DNA of 64,000 nt. Source: Leptospirales bacterium (lineage in GTDB: Bacteria > Spirochaetota > Leptospiria > Leptospirales > Leptonemataceae). The notes beneath the pieces were generated by a model that worked only from the letters and a program-made list of their open reading frames with translations, was not told the DNA's origin and searched no databases. The translations under genes and the position numbers were made by a program. The stretch is taken from contig JAEUSB010000094.1 in the NCBI GenBank assembly GCA_016788865.1, positions 1-64,000 on the forward strand, read 5' to 3'. Each line of letters opens with the position of its first letter. The first letter of the stretch is position 1. Of this stretch, positions 27,142 to 35,210 are shown piece by piece.

Positions 27142-28597
27142 TTTGACTCCGTTTCTTTTTCAGTGACAAAAATACAAGCAATGCTGCAAGCATAATAAAG
27201 AGAGCAAAGGCAAGCAAGACAGGCATTGCACGCACGGAAAGGATTGCCGGAATCTTCTTGTACGATGCCAGATCGCTGGCAAATCCCGAGGGCGTTCCGT
27301 CTGCGTTTCTTTCAACTCGGATTGTCCAACCATCCATAGCCGCGGAGCCACGGGCAACGTACAGGTCCTGTGAAATTGGAATCCAATGAACAGCGCTCTT
27401 CCCTTCAAACATTCCAAGGAGTTCGAGACCCTGTTCACCTTTCTGAATCTTGATATCCTGCAAGAAACCCAGCCAGCCCAGACCTGATGGAAGCCGCTGC
27501 CTCGCACGATAGAATCCCTCGAGACCATCGTCGGGCGAAAGCGTGGTTTGAACTTCGCAGGTCTCTTTCCAGACGAACTGGCGGATGAATTGGTACAGTT
27601 CCCTGCCCGCTTCCGGATGAGGAGCATTCCCAAGCACTACAATCGACCTTCCATCCTCAAATAGAGTCGCAAACGAAAAGAACCCACCGCGCTGACCTTC
27701 AACCCGGAGGACTTGAAAACCACAGCGGTCCTTCATGAGATGAAAACCGGGCACAGAGCCACCAAGATCAGGATGATACTGAAAGAGCGGCTTGAATAGT
27801 TCCTTGCCTCGCAAAGAGGAGATAGATCTTAAATACGTTGCATAGCCCTTCGCCGTAGTCCAGAGCCCATCCCAGCCAGGCACAGCTGTTTCTGGAAGTT
27901 CAATCATGAAAACCTTAGAACCAGGAGCTGCCACCCCCTGCGCCCGCTCCTCGACGGAAGTACCCGGACTAAACAAAAAGTAGCCTTCCTGTTTTGCGAC
28001 CAGCTCCAGTCCGCTGGCTCTTGCGTGATTGGAAACGGCCTTTGTGAAATCCTGGCCACCCCAATCAACTATTCGCTGGGAAAGTACAGCATAGTTGCCG
28101 GCTGTTGCGAGGTATGCCTTTCCAGGAGTTGATTCAATTAGCGGGACGATATCCGGCAGCTTGCTGCCTGCGACAAAGGAGGCCCGGGCCACCGCAAAGC
28201 CCGATGTTTGCGTTAGAAGTTGTTCGAGAGTAACCTGTGCGCCATTGGACTCAAATACAACGTCGCTTAGCCTTTTGCCTGATTTTTGTGCCACATCAAG
28301 CGCGCTCAAAGCGGTAATCGGTTGCATCAGGCCAGCGGCCATGAAATAGGTCTGTACTGTGACGGGGTTGCGGTCCGTATCGCGAACGCCGTAAACAAAA
28401 CATTCGGACCGAGTCCGGTCCGAAATGCAAACCTGCAACCCTCCAATTTCTCGCTTGCGCATAACGGCAGGCGCAAAGGAATCCAGTGCACTCAAATCCC
28501 AGACTGCAGGGACAGCGCCCAGCTCTCCAACACCGAGCATGATTGAAATTACCAGAGCCAGTCTGGCGCTGAATGCAGATCCTCTAAACGACATCAT
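27134..28597 (-). CDS. Beta-lactamase-fold membrane protein lacking the SxxK motif
   Basis: 487 residues with an N-terminal signal and a C-terminal transmembrane helix plus basic tail (MPVLLAFALFIMLAALLVFL, then KKKRSQNG). The body resembles class C beta-lactamase/PBP-like hydrolases: the LEQLLTQTSGF segment is well preserved. Where the family has S-x-x-K-P the sequence reads AGLMQP, so both catalytic Ser and Lys are absent, and the YxN region is not preserved. It is probably a pseudoenzyme displayed on the outer face of the inner membrane. Three tandem start codons (TTG-ATG-ATG) lie at the start; the first ATG was taken. Confidence 0.72.
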   Translation of the reverse strand: MMSFRGSAFSARLALVISIMLGVGELGAVPAVWDLSALDSFAPAVMRKREIGGLQVCISDRTRSECFVYGVRDTDRNPVTVQTYFMAAGLMQPITALSALDVAQKSGKRLSDVVFESNGAQVTLEQLLTQTSGFAVARASFVAGSKLPDIVPLIESTPGKAYLATAGNYAVLSQRIVDWGGQDFTKAVSNHARASGLELVAKQEGYFLFSPGTSVEERAQGVAAPGSKVFMIELPETAVPGWDGLWTTAKGYATYLRSISSLRGKELFKPLFQYHPDLGGSVPGFHLMKDRCGFQVLRVEGQRGGFFSFATLFEDGRSIVVLGNAPHPEAGRELYQFIRQFVWKETCEVQTTLSPDDGLEGFYRARQRLPSGLGWLGFLQDIKIQKGEQGLELLGMFEGKSAVHWIPISQDLYVARGSAAMDGWTIRVERNADGTPSGFASDLASYKKIPAILSVRAMPVLLAFALFIMLAALLVFLSLKKKRSQNG

Positions 28598-29693
28598 CAA
28601 AATCCTCAGCCCTGCTTTCGCAATACCGAATAACGTCAGGCACTCGCGACGCTTCGACGTTCTTCCAGAAGATCATCCATTTGCCGCTACGTTGAAAACC
28701 GTCTGCCAGTCGGGTGTACCATTTCTCAATGGAGTTACCTCGACGGGCGCGCCAGAAGAACGACGATTGGCTCCGGGAAAGCGCATCCCAGAGATCCTGC
28801 GCAACACCATCGCCCCGGGCCTGCGTACTGACGGCAAACTTGGACAAATAATTGCCGCAGGGAACCGCTTCAAACAGGACTGCGCCTTTGTAGTTCGACT
28901 CCAGATAGACGTCCGTTACATCAGAGAGGAAGTTCTTACTCCTGAGCTTTTTGCGAAAGCTTGTTTCAAGTAGATGGATGAGGCGGGCTTCGTCCATATC
29001 GTTGCGCGATTTGAGATGTAAAATGGAAGACATGGGGCGAAAGATGGTCCCTGACCCTTTGACGGTGAATATTTCATGCAGCAGCTGATGCGGCGTGCAG
29101 AGCGATATGTGCAGGCGCTCCAGGCCCCCAGCCTCGCCCACAACCGCTTCTGCCATTTGCGTCAGAGCCCGATCCTCCATTGCCACACCTTGTGGCAAAC
29201 TTTGCGAATCTGCGTACGGAACGGGTATCTTTCCATTATGGATGGGTCCGGCAAGACGAAGCAAATGAAACCGCTGGGCAATGGACGATAAGCTCAGTAT
29301 GGAGCGATCGAGCAGTAGCTCCGGTGTGAGGAATGCTGGAATACGATGCGCGGCGCGTGATTCGGCTGCCAGTTTCGTTGCAGTCGATTGCACCTGGTTT
29401 GTCTCTAGCTGAATTGGACGAATGATATCATTCGCCTGGGAAATAAAGTCGCGCGTCAGGCTATGCGACGCAGCTACACCAGAAAACAGAATCCCCGGGT
29501 ACAATTCCAGCTTCATCAAGAATTCGAGATTTGCCAGAATCGACGCACGCGCCGATCCGATGGTCTCAAGATCCGGGATCAGGAAACAAAAGCAGGGAGA
29601 ATCGAAAGCGCGAAAACGATTCAGATAGAATTCGTATTCTTCGCTCCGACCAATTCCACCAAGCAAGAGTTTGAGAGTGTCTTCGAGTATCAT
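28584..29693 (-). CDS. N-acetylglutamate synthase-like protein (kinase-like domain + NAT domain)
   Basis: 369 residues. The C-terminal 140 residues match the vertebrate/Xanthomonas-type NAGS acetyltransferase domain (DUF619): KGAVLFEAVPCGNYLSKFAV, then FFWRARRGNSIEKWYTRLADG and KWMIFWKN. The N-terminal 200 residues look like a diverged amino-acid-kinase domain with no clear ATP motif. It likely makes N-acetylglutamate, the first step of arginine synthesis. No other arg gene is adjacent. It overlaps the genes on both sides (by four and about 14 bases). Confidence 0.78.
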   Translation of the reverse strand: MILEDTLKLLLGGIGRSEEYEFYLNRFRAFDSPCFCFLIPDLETIGSARASILANLEFLMKLELYPGILFSGVAASHSLTRDFISQANDIIRPIQLETNQVQSTATKLAAESRAAHRIPAFLTPELLLDRSILSLSSIAQRFHLLRLAGPIHNGKIPVPYADSQSLPQGVAMEDRALTQMAEAVVGEAGGLERLHISLCTPHQLLHEIFTVKGSGTIFRPMSSILHLKSRNDMDEARLIHLLETSFRKKLRSKNFLSDVTDVYLESNYKGAVLFEAVPCGNYLSKFAVSTQARGDGVAQDLWDALSRSQSSFFWRARRGNSIEKWYTRLADGFQRSGKWMIFWKNVEASRVPDVIRYCESRAEDFDDVV

Positions 29694-30472
29694 CGATTGA
29701 GAAAATCCGGATTAAAAAGCGAATCGTCTGGACTGACGCTCGGGTCAAAGCTAAAAAATTCAATCCGCGAGATCCGGCCTGTTTCTAGATCAAGGACGTC
29801 CAGGAGTACCGGAGAGATCAGATACTCTTTCTTGCGTTGTCGCGGATTGTAGAGTGGAAGGTCATAACCGAGCTTCAGAGTCTTTACAAGAACCTTATCC
29901 TTGCCGTGAAAATCCATGCGAATGGGTCGCTTTTTGACCGCGTCCATCTGCACTACGATTTCAGTGTAACCGGATTCGCTGACTGGTTTTATCTTCAGTA
30001 TCACGGTTCCCTGTCCCGGCTTCAGCGAGATTGGATCGTACCCGCTTTCATACGAAAGTCCGGAGAGATCCGCGTATGCAAAGCCACTGCCCAGAATTGA
30101 TTCAAACTTTTCCAGATCACGTTTCTTGAACAGAGAAGCGCGCAGGCGGTCCCAAATCCAACAGATCTCGCCCGCTCGTTTGTAAAGGAGCTTAAGTTCC
30201 AGATCCCGGCTGCGGCTCGAGAAGAGGTACAGGATGTCCGTTCCTTTCTTGTAGGTATTGAAATCCCAGATCAAAGACCGGCCGCTTTTGGAAACGACCG
30301 TTAGTCGCCCGGTCATGAGACCCGAAGGTGCATTCAGCGAACGATCCAGGTCTGCAAGCCAGTCCTGTGCAGGCGTCTGACCCTGGACATGAGTCACGCA
30401 AATCAGGTAAGCAACGATAGGTAACAGTGAACGAAGAGCACAACGCGCCAGAGGAGTCTGCGGAGCGGACAT
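29690..30472 (-). CDS. LolA-like outer membrane lipoprotein-sorting family protein
   Basis: 260 residues with a signal sequence (hydrophobic about 10-28, cleavage near VQGQ). The remainder is beta-rich with ITYxK-like segments (GRLTVVSKSGRSLIWDFNTYKKGTD, LKLLYKRAGEICWIWD) and a C-terminal ISRIEFFSFDPSVSPDDSLFNPDFL, resembling the uncharacterised periplasmic lipoprotein-sorting/LolA-like group. It may bind lipid or lipoprotein acyl chains in the periplasm. Match by overall pattern, not by catalytic residues. Confidence 0.6.
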   Translation of the reverse strand: MSAPQTPLARCALRSLLPIVAYLICVTHVQGQTPAQDWLADLDRSLNAPSGLMTGRLTVVSKSGRSLIWDFNTYKKGTDILYLFSSRSRDLELKLLYKRAGEICWIWDRLRASLFKKRDLEKFESILGSGFAYADLSGLSYESGYDPISLKPGQGTVILKIKPVSESGYTEIVVQMDAVKKRPIRMDFHGKDKVLVKTLKLGYDLPLYNPRQRKKEYLISPVLLDVLDLETGRISRIEFFSFDPSVSPDDSLFNPDFLNR

Positions 30473-30639
30473 GGTCCCAGGATGATAACATGTACGCGAC
30501 TGTCGAATTCAAAAAACCCGGGTCACCGGAAATGCGACGGCACCAAAACGGTTTTGTGATGGAAAAAGGCGAGGACGGAGGAAACCTGGGTCATACTAAT
30601 TAACGAAGACACAATAACAAGAAACTCTTCGGAGGGATC

Positions 30640-31620
30640 ATGCTACGTAAAATAATTCTACTGTTGGTTTGCACATTTGTTGCAACGCCAGTCTTTGCAG
30701 ACAAGGTTCGCCTGAATCTTGGGTTCTGGCCAGGACAACTGGATCCGGAACTCGAACCGCGATTCTTCAAAGATGACCTGCTGACAGGTACAAGCTTTGG
30801 CCGTCTGGACCTGGAATGGGTGGACAAAGACACTTACACAATCTATCCACTGGGCGCCCAGTACATGAAAGATGGAATCGGCCCGGGAACTTTGATCATT
30901 TCCGGAAACTACAGCCGCTATCAGCCAGACTACAAGTTCAATGGCATAACCAACAATCCATCGCTGGCCGTTTCAATCGTTTCGCTTGATGATTTCAAAG
31001 TCTCTGATTGGGATCTGGATGCCGGTTATCAACTGCCAATCATTGACAAAACACTTTTTGTTACGCCAAAATTTGGAGCCAGATGGCATTTCCAGGAATT
31101 CAACTACAATGAATTGACCCTGGGAAGTGGAACAATCTCAAAAAGCCTGGATAGTCCGTTTGAAGCAAACGCAAAAGGGACCTACGTGGGCCTTGGTCTT
31201 CAGTACTACGTAACACCTCAGATTTCGCTCATGACTGAGTACGTGACGACTGCACCGGGAATAGGTCATGTAGCGGGTAGAATGACGGATAAGCGGACAG
31301 TGCTCGGCGCAGCCGCAAACACTCCATTCCTTCGCCTGGACAATGCTACTGCTGGCTACACGGTTGACATGAACCGCTGGATGATCGGTGCGCAATATGA
31401 TGTTACAGCAGACCTTCATGTAATGGCTGGAGTCCGCCAGGAAACAACTCAATCCAAATACAAAGGATACTTCAATATCCCAATCGTACTTGTTGCCGGA
31501 ACAAACGCAATCAATGCGACCCTTGAAGAAATTATCACGGATAAACTTTTCTGGGAAGCAAAGGAAAAGCAGACCAAGGGTTTCATTTTCATGGGCGTTT
31601 CTTACGACATCAATCTCTAA
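30640..31620 (+). CDS. Predicted outer-membrane beta-barrel protein
   Basis: 326 residues with a clear Sec signal (MLRKIILLLVCTFVATPVFA, cleaved before DK). The mature part shows alternating hydrophobic strands with aromatic girdle residues (GLGLQYYVTPQISLMTEYV, WMIGAQYDVTADLHVMAGV), ending GVSYDINL, a typical barrel terminus except for the final Leu. A strong GGAGG lies five bases before the ATG. No porin or transport family recognised. Confidence 0.75.
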   Translation: MLRKIILLLVCTFVATPVFADKVRLNLGFWPGQLDPELEPRFFKDDLLTGTSFGRLDLEWVDKDTYTIYPLGAQYMKDGIGPGTLIISGNYSRYQPDYKFNGITNNPSLAVSIVSLDDFKVSDWDLDAGYQLPIIDKTLFVTPKFGARWHFQEFNYNELTLGSGTISKSLDSPFEANAKGTYVGLGLQYYVTPQISLMTEYVTTAPGIGHVAGRMTDKRTVLGAAANTPFLRLDNATAGYTVDMNRWMIGAQYDVTADLHVMAGVRQETTQSKYKGYFNIPIVLVAGTNAINATLEEIITDKLFWEAKEKQTKGFIFMGVSYDINL

Positions 31621-31627
31621 CACCAAT

Positions 31628-31645
31628 GCGGGCCTTCGGGCCCGC
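31628..31645 (+). terminator. GC hairpin with UUCG loop between the barrel gene and cinA
   Basis: A perfect seven-base stem GCGGGCC / GGCCCGC encloses TTCG, the unusually stable tetraloop. It starts seven bases after the barrel gene stop and ends seven bases before the cinA ATG. The following sequence is CTCC-like rather than a long T-run, so it may only attenuate. Confidence 0.65.
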
Positions 31646-31652
31646 TCCTTTC

Positions 31653-32906
31653 ATGGCATTCTACATTTTTTCAACGGGCACAGAACTATCGAGCGGCAGA
31701 TCGCGCGATACAAACGGTCCGGATATCGCTCGCGCGCTGTCAGAAGCGGGGCTTGAAGTTGCGGCAATCACTCTCTTACCGGATGACCCGGAAGCAATCC
31801 TCTCAGAACTAAATCGAATCAAGGCCCTGCCTGATGCGCAGGGAATCATCATGACGGGCGGACTTGGACCAACGGCTGACGATTTCACCGTGGATGTACT
31901 TGCTCGCTTCACAGGGAAAAACATCACCGAAGACGAATATGCAATGCGAAAGCTCGAAATCGCAGCAAAACGCTCCGCGAGAATCAAGCTGGAATCAGCA
32001 CGCAGACAGGCGCGTGTCCTCGAAGACTGTCATGTACTGAGAAACGAAAAAGGAATGGCACCTGGAATGATTACCATGGTGGAGGGCACCAACACTTTGC
32101 TCGTTGCTGCTATGCCTGGCGTCCCTTCGGAAATGAAGGCCATGTTTGAGAACGAACTGTTCCCGGAGATCAAGCGTCGTTTCATAGCACACGATCGTTC
32201 TAGGCTTGTATTTCTAATTTATGGTGTTGGCGAGAGCCAGGTTCAGGCAACGTTATTTGGCGATGATACACAGGCCGGACTGGTAACGGACCTGCCATCC
32301 GATTTTCGCTGGGGTGTTACAGCTCAGGCTGGTTTCATCAAGCTGTTCTTTGAGTCTTCTGACAAAGCACTGCTTGAGAAGATTAATGCTCTTGCAACCC
32401 AGGCGTATCCCGGCATCAAACTGGATAAACCGGTGGAAGAAAAACTGCACGATCTTTGCATTGAACGTCAATTCAAACTGGGCCTCGCTGAATCGTGCAC
32501 GGGAGGCCTCATTGCAAGGATCATTACAGACCGCCCCGGCTCCTCGCAGTACTTTCAGGGCTCTTGCGTTGTCTATGCAAATCAGGCAAAGACCAAATTA
32601 CTCGGTGTGACAGACGATTTACTGGCAGCGCATGGCGCGGTGAGCGAAGAAAGCGCAATTGCAATGGCAAATGGTGCCCTGAATGCGTTGGGTGCCGATA
32701 TTTCACTTTCAATCACAGGAATCGCCGGGCCAGATGGTGGGACAAAGGATAAGCCGGTGGGCACAGTCTACTGCGCGGCTATGCAACGCGGTCGCGAAGC
32801 CCAGGCAGTAAAATGGTTCATGCCATTTGATCGCGAACGAATCCGTGAGTACTCCGGACGCATGGCTTTGCTGCATCTCTACAATTATCTAGTTTCAGGC
32901 ATCTGA
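31653..32906 (+). CDS. cinA: CinA-like protein with NMN deamidase domain
   Basis: 417 residues from the ATG at 31653 (MAFYIFSTGTELSSGR). An ATG nine codons upstream would translate through the UUCG hairpin and is rejected. The N-terminal half is a molybdopterin-binding-like domain (GGLGPTADDFT; MPGVPSEMKAMF), possibly acting on ADP-ribose. The C-terminal half is the nicotinamide-nucleotide amidase (AESCTGGLIARIITDRPGSS, SITGIAGPDGGTKDKPVGTVY) that recycles NMN. Length is normal for full-size CinA. Confidence 0.92.
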   Translation: MAFYIFSTGTELSSGRSRDTNGPDIARALSEAGLEVAAITLLPDDPEAILSELNRIKALPDAQGIIMTGGLGPTADDFTVDVLARFTGKNITEDEYAMRKLEIAAKRSARIKLESARRQARVLEDCHVLRNEKGMAPGMITMVEGTNTLLVAAMPGVPSEMKAMFENELFPEIKRRFIAHDRSRLVFLIYGVGESQVQATLFGDDTQAGLVTDLPSDFRWGVTAQAGFIKLFFESSDKALLEKINALATQAYPGIKLDKPVEEKLHDLCIERQFKLGLAESCTGGLIARIITDRPGSSQYFQGSCVVYANQAKTKLLGVTDDLLAAHGAVSEESAIAMANGALNALGADISLSITGIAGPDGGTKDKPVGTVYCAAMQRGREAQAVKWFMPFDRERIREYSGRMALLHLYNYLVSGI

Positions 32907-33914
32907 CTATCTGGCCTGGTCGACCAATTGTCCCGCAAGCCAGTCGCTATATTTTTTTGCGCCGCAATAGTTCAAATGCGTCCAGTCATGAAACAGACCC
33001 GAATATTCTGAACGCGCGGGCATTGGAACAATTCGCGCTCCGAGTGTTTCCAAACGTTGCATAGCCTGATGCACTCGACCCTCAGTGCCCGGAGCGGCCA
33101 ATCCAGCCCATACGTCTGAAAGCGGAATAAATACCAGGGTTACCTTGATGCTTTGCTGTTTAAAATTCAAAATGAGACGTTCGTAGCCTGGAACGGATTC
33201 CGGCCTTTCTGGATACTTAAGCGAAGCCAGCGGAGGGACACTTTCAATTGTCGCATTGCATTTGAAAGAATCTTTGCTCTGCCAGACCCAGTAACCCTTC
33301 TGTGAATCCAATACGTTGCCAACTTCGCGATTCCGGCGCGCCCTCTCTGCGGCGAACTCGAACGGTGTGGCGTGGGCGATCAACGGTGCCAGGCGGTCCC
33401 GAAATTTGAAAATTGGGAGTACGTGCAAGCCCCGGTAGATCATGTCACCGGCGTTTTTTCCGGACAACGGAACCCGTGTCGGTGAAACGTCGATTAGTCC
33501 TGGATCGTATGTTTCCTTGTAGTAGTTGAGGAACGCAGGCCAGACCTCACTCTTGAAAAGAGTGAATGGGCTAATGTTCACAACGACACTACGAACAGCC
33601 GGATACCGTTGCTCGATTTCACGCGCCGTGTATTCCATTCCTTCCGGCTGTTGCGATGGAACAGCCAGGTTGTAAGCAACGATGCCATGTCGCGCCAGGG
33701 CTTCTGGCAAAATCCCACTCATTGCCTGGCTATCGCCGATGATGAGAGTATCTATTTGAAGTGCATTGGATTCAAACGACCGCTTCTTCTCTGCCCATAC
33801 GAACAAATCAGTATCCAGATACACATTGGACGCGGGCAAGGCCAGCAGGAGAATGAAATTCATTCCAATGAACACCAGAACAGAAGCTATTACAATCTTC
33901 ACGCGCACAATCAT
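32907..33914 (-). CDS. DUF1574-like / SGNH-hydrolase-fold membrane-anchored protein
   Basis: 335 residues. An N-terminal hydrophobic anchor (IVIASVLVFIGMNFILLLAL) precedes an SGNH-like domain: LIIGDSQAM as the GDS block and DWTHLNYCGAKKYSDWL as the Asp/His block near the C-terminus. This resembles DUF1574 proteins found in Leptospira and AlgX/DltD-like modification proteins. It may act on an envelope polysaccharide or lipid. Convergent with cinA with no gap. Confidence 0.7.
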   Translation of the reverse strand: MIVRVKIVIASVLVFIGMNFILLLALPASNVYLDTDLFVWAEKKRSFESNALQIDTLIIGDSQAMSGILPEALARHGIVAYNLAVPSQQPEGMEYTAREIEQRYPAVRSVVVNISPFTLFKSEVWPAFLNYYKETYDPGLIDVSPTRVPLSGKNAGDMIYRGLHVLPIFKFRDRLAPLIAHATPFEFAAERARRNREVGNVLDSQKGYWVWQSKDSFKCNATIESVPPLASLKYPERPESVPGYERLILNFKQQSIKVTLVFIPLSDVWAGLAAPGTEGRVHQAMQRLETLGARIVPMPARSEYSGLFHDWTHLNYCGAKKYSDWLAGQLVDQAR

Positions 33915-34018
33915 TCCAGGCCCGTTGGGCTGTCCGTTTCTAATTGGACTACACCTGGAAGGGTGTCAACCCATTGGTTTGTTCTTGTCCCATCGATTCG
34001 TCACTTCACATTTGGCCC

Positions 34019-35041
34019 ATGCGTATTTGCCGTGGCCTCACTACCTTCGCTCTGTGCCTTTTCCTTATCCTGCCCTTGCTGACCTGCGCCGCGCGCAAAA
34101 TCGACAATACCCTACCTTTACATATGATCTTTGACGCTGGTTCATCAGGTACACGCGTTTGTCTCTTCACTGTAAGTCGAACGGATCGCTGCCGTGCGAG
34201 CGACTCTGAATTTGGATGCAAGGACATTAAGGCTGACAACGGCCTGGCTGATCTCGGACCTGCTGGCGCTGAACAGGTGGTTCGGCGCGGCCTTGCAATG
34301 CTAGACGAATCCTCGCGCAAACGTATTACAGGAGCGGCGCTCCTTGGAACGGGAGGATTCCGTCGCGTTTCAGTTCCAGCGCAGCAAGCAGTTCTGCAAC
34401 AAACCGGTACGGTTTTCCTGGCCCAGTCCTATCCCGCTGTAATGCGCGTAATCACAGGTGATGAAGAAGGTCGATTAGCCTGGCTTTCCGTGCGTGAAAG
34501 ACTGAGTTCAAATGCACACACAATCGTTGAGATTGGAGGAGCCACAGTACAGATCGCCACGGGCAAAGACAAACAGATCCGTTCTATCTCCACGCCAGAT
34601 GGAATGAACGATGCCGCTAAGAAGCTCAAGGCTGATTCTGCATGCTTCAAGCCCGGCAATCTGGAAGGGTGTAGAAAAGAAATCGTCCAGGCCGTTTTCG
34701 CCGGTTCAGCGCTGCGGGCTTTTGCTGCCGGCATGACCGCGGAAGAGAAAAGCCGACCGCTTTATGGACTGGGTGCCCCGTGGAATGCAATTTTCAAGAC
34801 TGCCGGAAAGACTGAAATTTCTACCGATGTTCTTCTTGCGCAGGCTCAAAGCACCTGCAACAAATCCGTTGCGGAGTTGAGCCGTGACATGCCAGAAGCC
34901 CATGCGAAGCGCGCCTGCTATTTACACGCGTACGCAGCGGAACTTCTGGCCGTCACCGGACAAAGCAAAATCTCGCAGGGCTATGAGTCGTGGCCACGGG
35001 GTGCCGCTGTGGCCGGCGAATACTTTGATGATTGTAAGTAA
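34019..35041 (+). CDS. GDA1/CD39-family nucleoside triphosphate diphosphohydrolase, lipoprotein
   Basis: 340 residues from the ATG at 34019, giving the signal MRICRGLTTFALCLFLILPLLTC with a lipobox at LLTC. Apyrase conserved regions are visible: ACR1 DAGSSGTR, an ACR3-like GTGGFRRVS, ACR4-like VEIGGATVQIA and a C-terminal SWPRGAAVAGEYF. The family hydrolyses extracellular NTPs and NDPs. It is shorter than eukaryotic ecto-apyrases (about 500). An earlier in-frame ATG (33944) lacks a signal and is unlikely. It could salvage phosphate or nucleosides at the cell surface. Confidence 0.87.
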   Translation: MRICRGLTTFALCLFLILPLLTCAARKIDNTLPLHMIFDAGSSGTRVCLFTVSRTDRCRASDSEFGCKDIKADNGLADLGPAGAEQVVRRGLAMLDESSRKRITGAALLGTGGFRRVSVPAQQAVLQQTGTVFLAQSYPAVMRVITGDEEGRLAWLSVRERLSSNAHTIVEIGGATVQIATGKDKQIRSISTPDGMNDAAKKLKADSACFKPGNLEGCRKEIVQAVFAGSALRAFAAGMTAEEKSRPLYGLGAPWNAIFKTAGKTEISTDVLLAQAQSTCNKSVAELSRDMPEAHAKRACYLHAYAAELLAVTGQSKISQGYESWPRGAAVAGEYFDDCK

Positions 35042-35210
35042 GAGCGCCATAGGCCCCGGGCTGCACGGGGATCAAGCTCGCGCCGATCTCCGCGCAGACA
35101 ATCGCACGGTTTGTCCTTGAGACAGGATCGCCTCAGGGGCATGGCAGGTTGGCGCCTAACGGGAGATGTGAAGCTTATCCACGAAGCGGAAAGTCTGTTG
35201 CAAACGCGCT

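Noticed and set aside
35042..35210. A gene or RNA between the apyrase and pgi genes
   Set aside because: Only a 77-codon Arg/Cys-rich minus-strand frame overlapping the apyrase end is present; no ribosome site or conserved motif, and no clear terminator.
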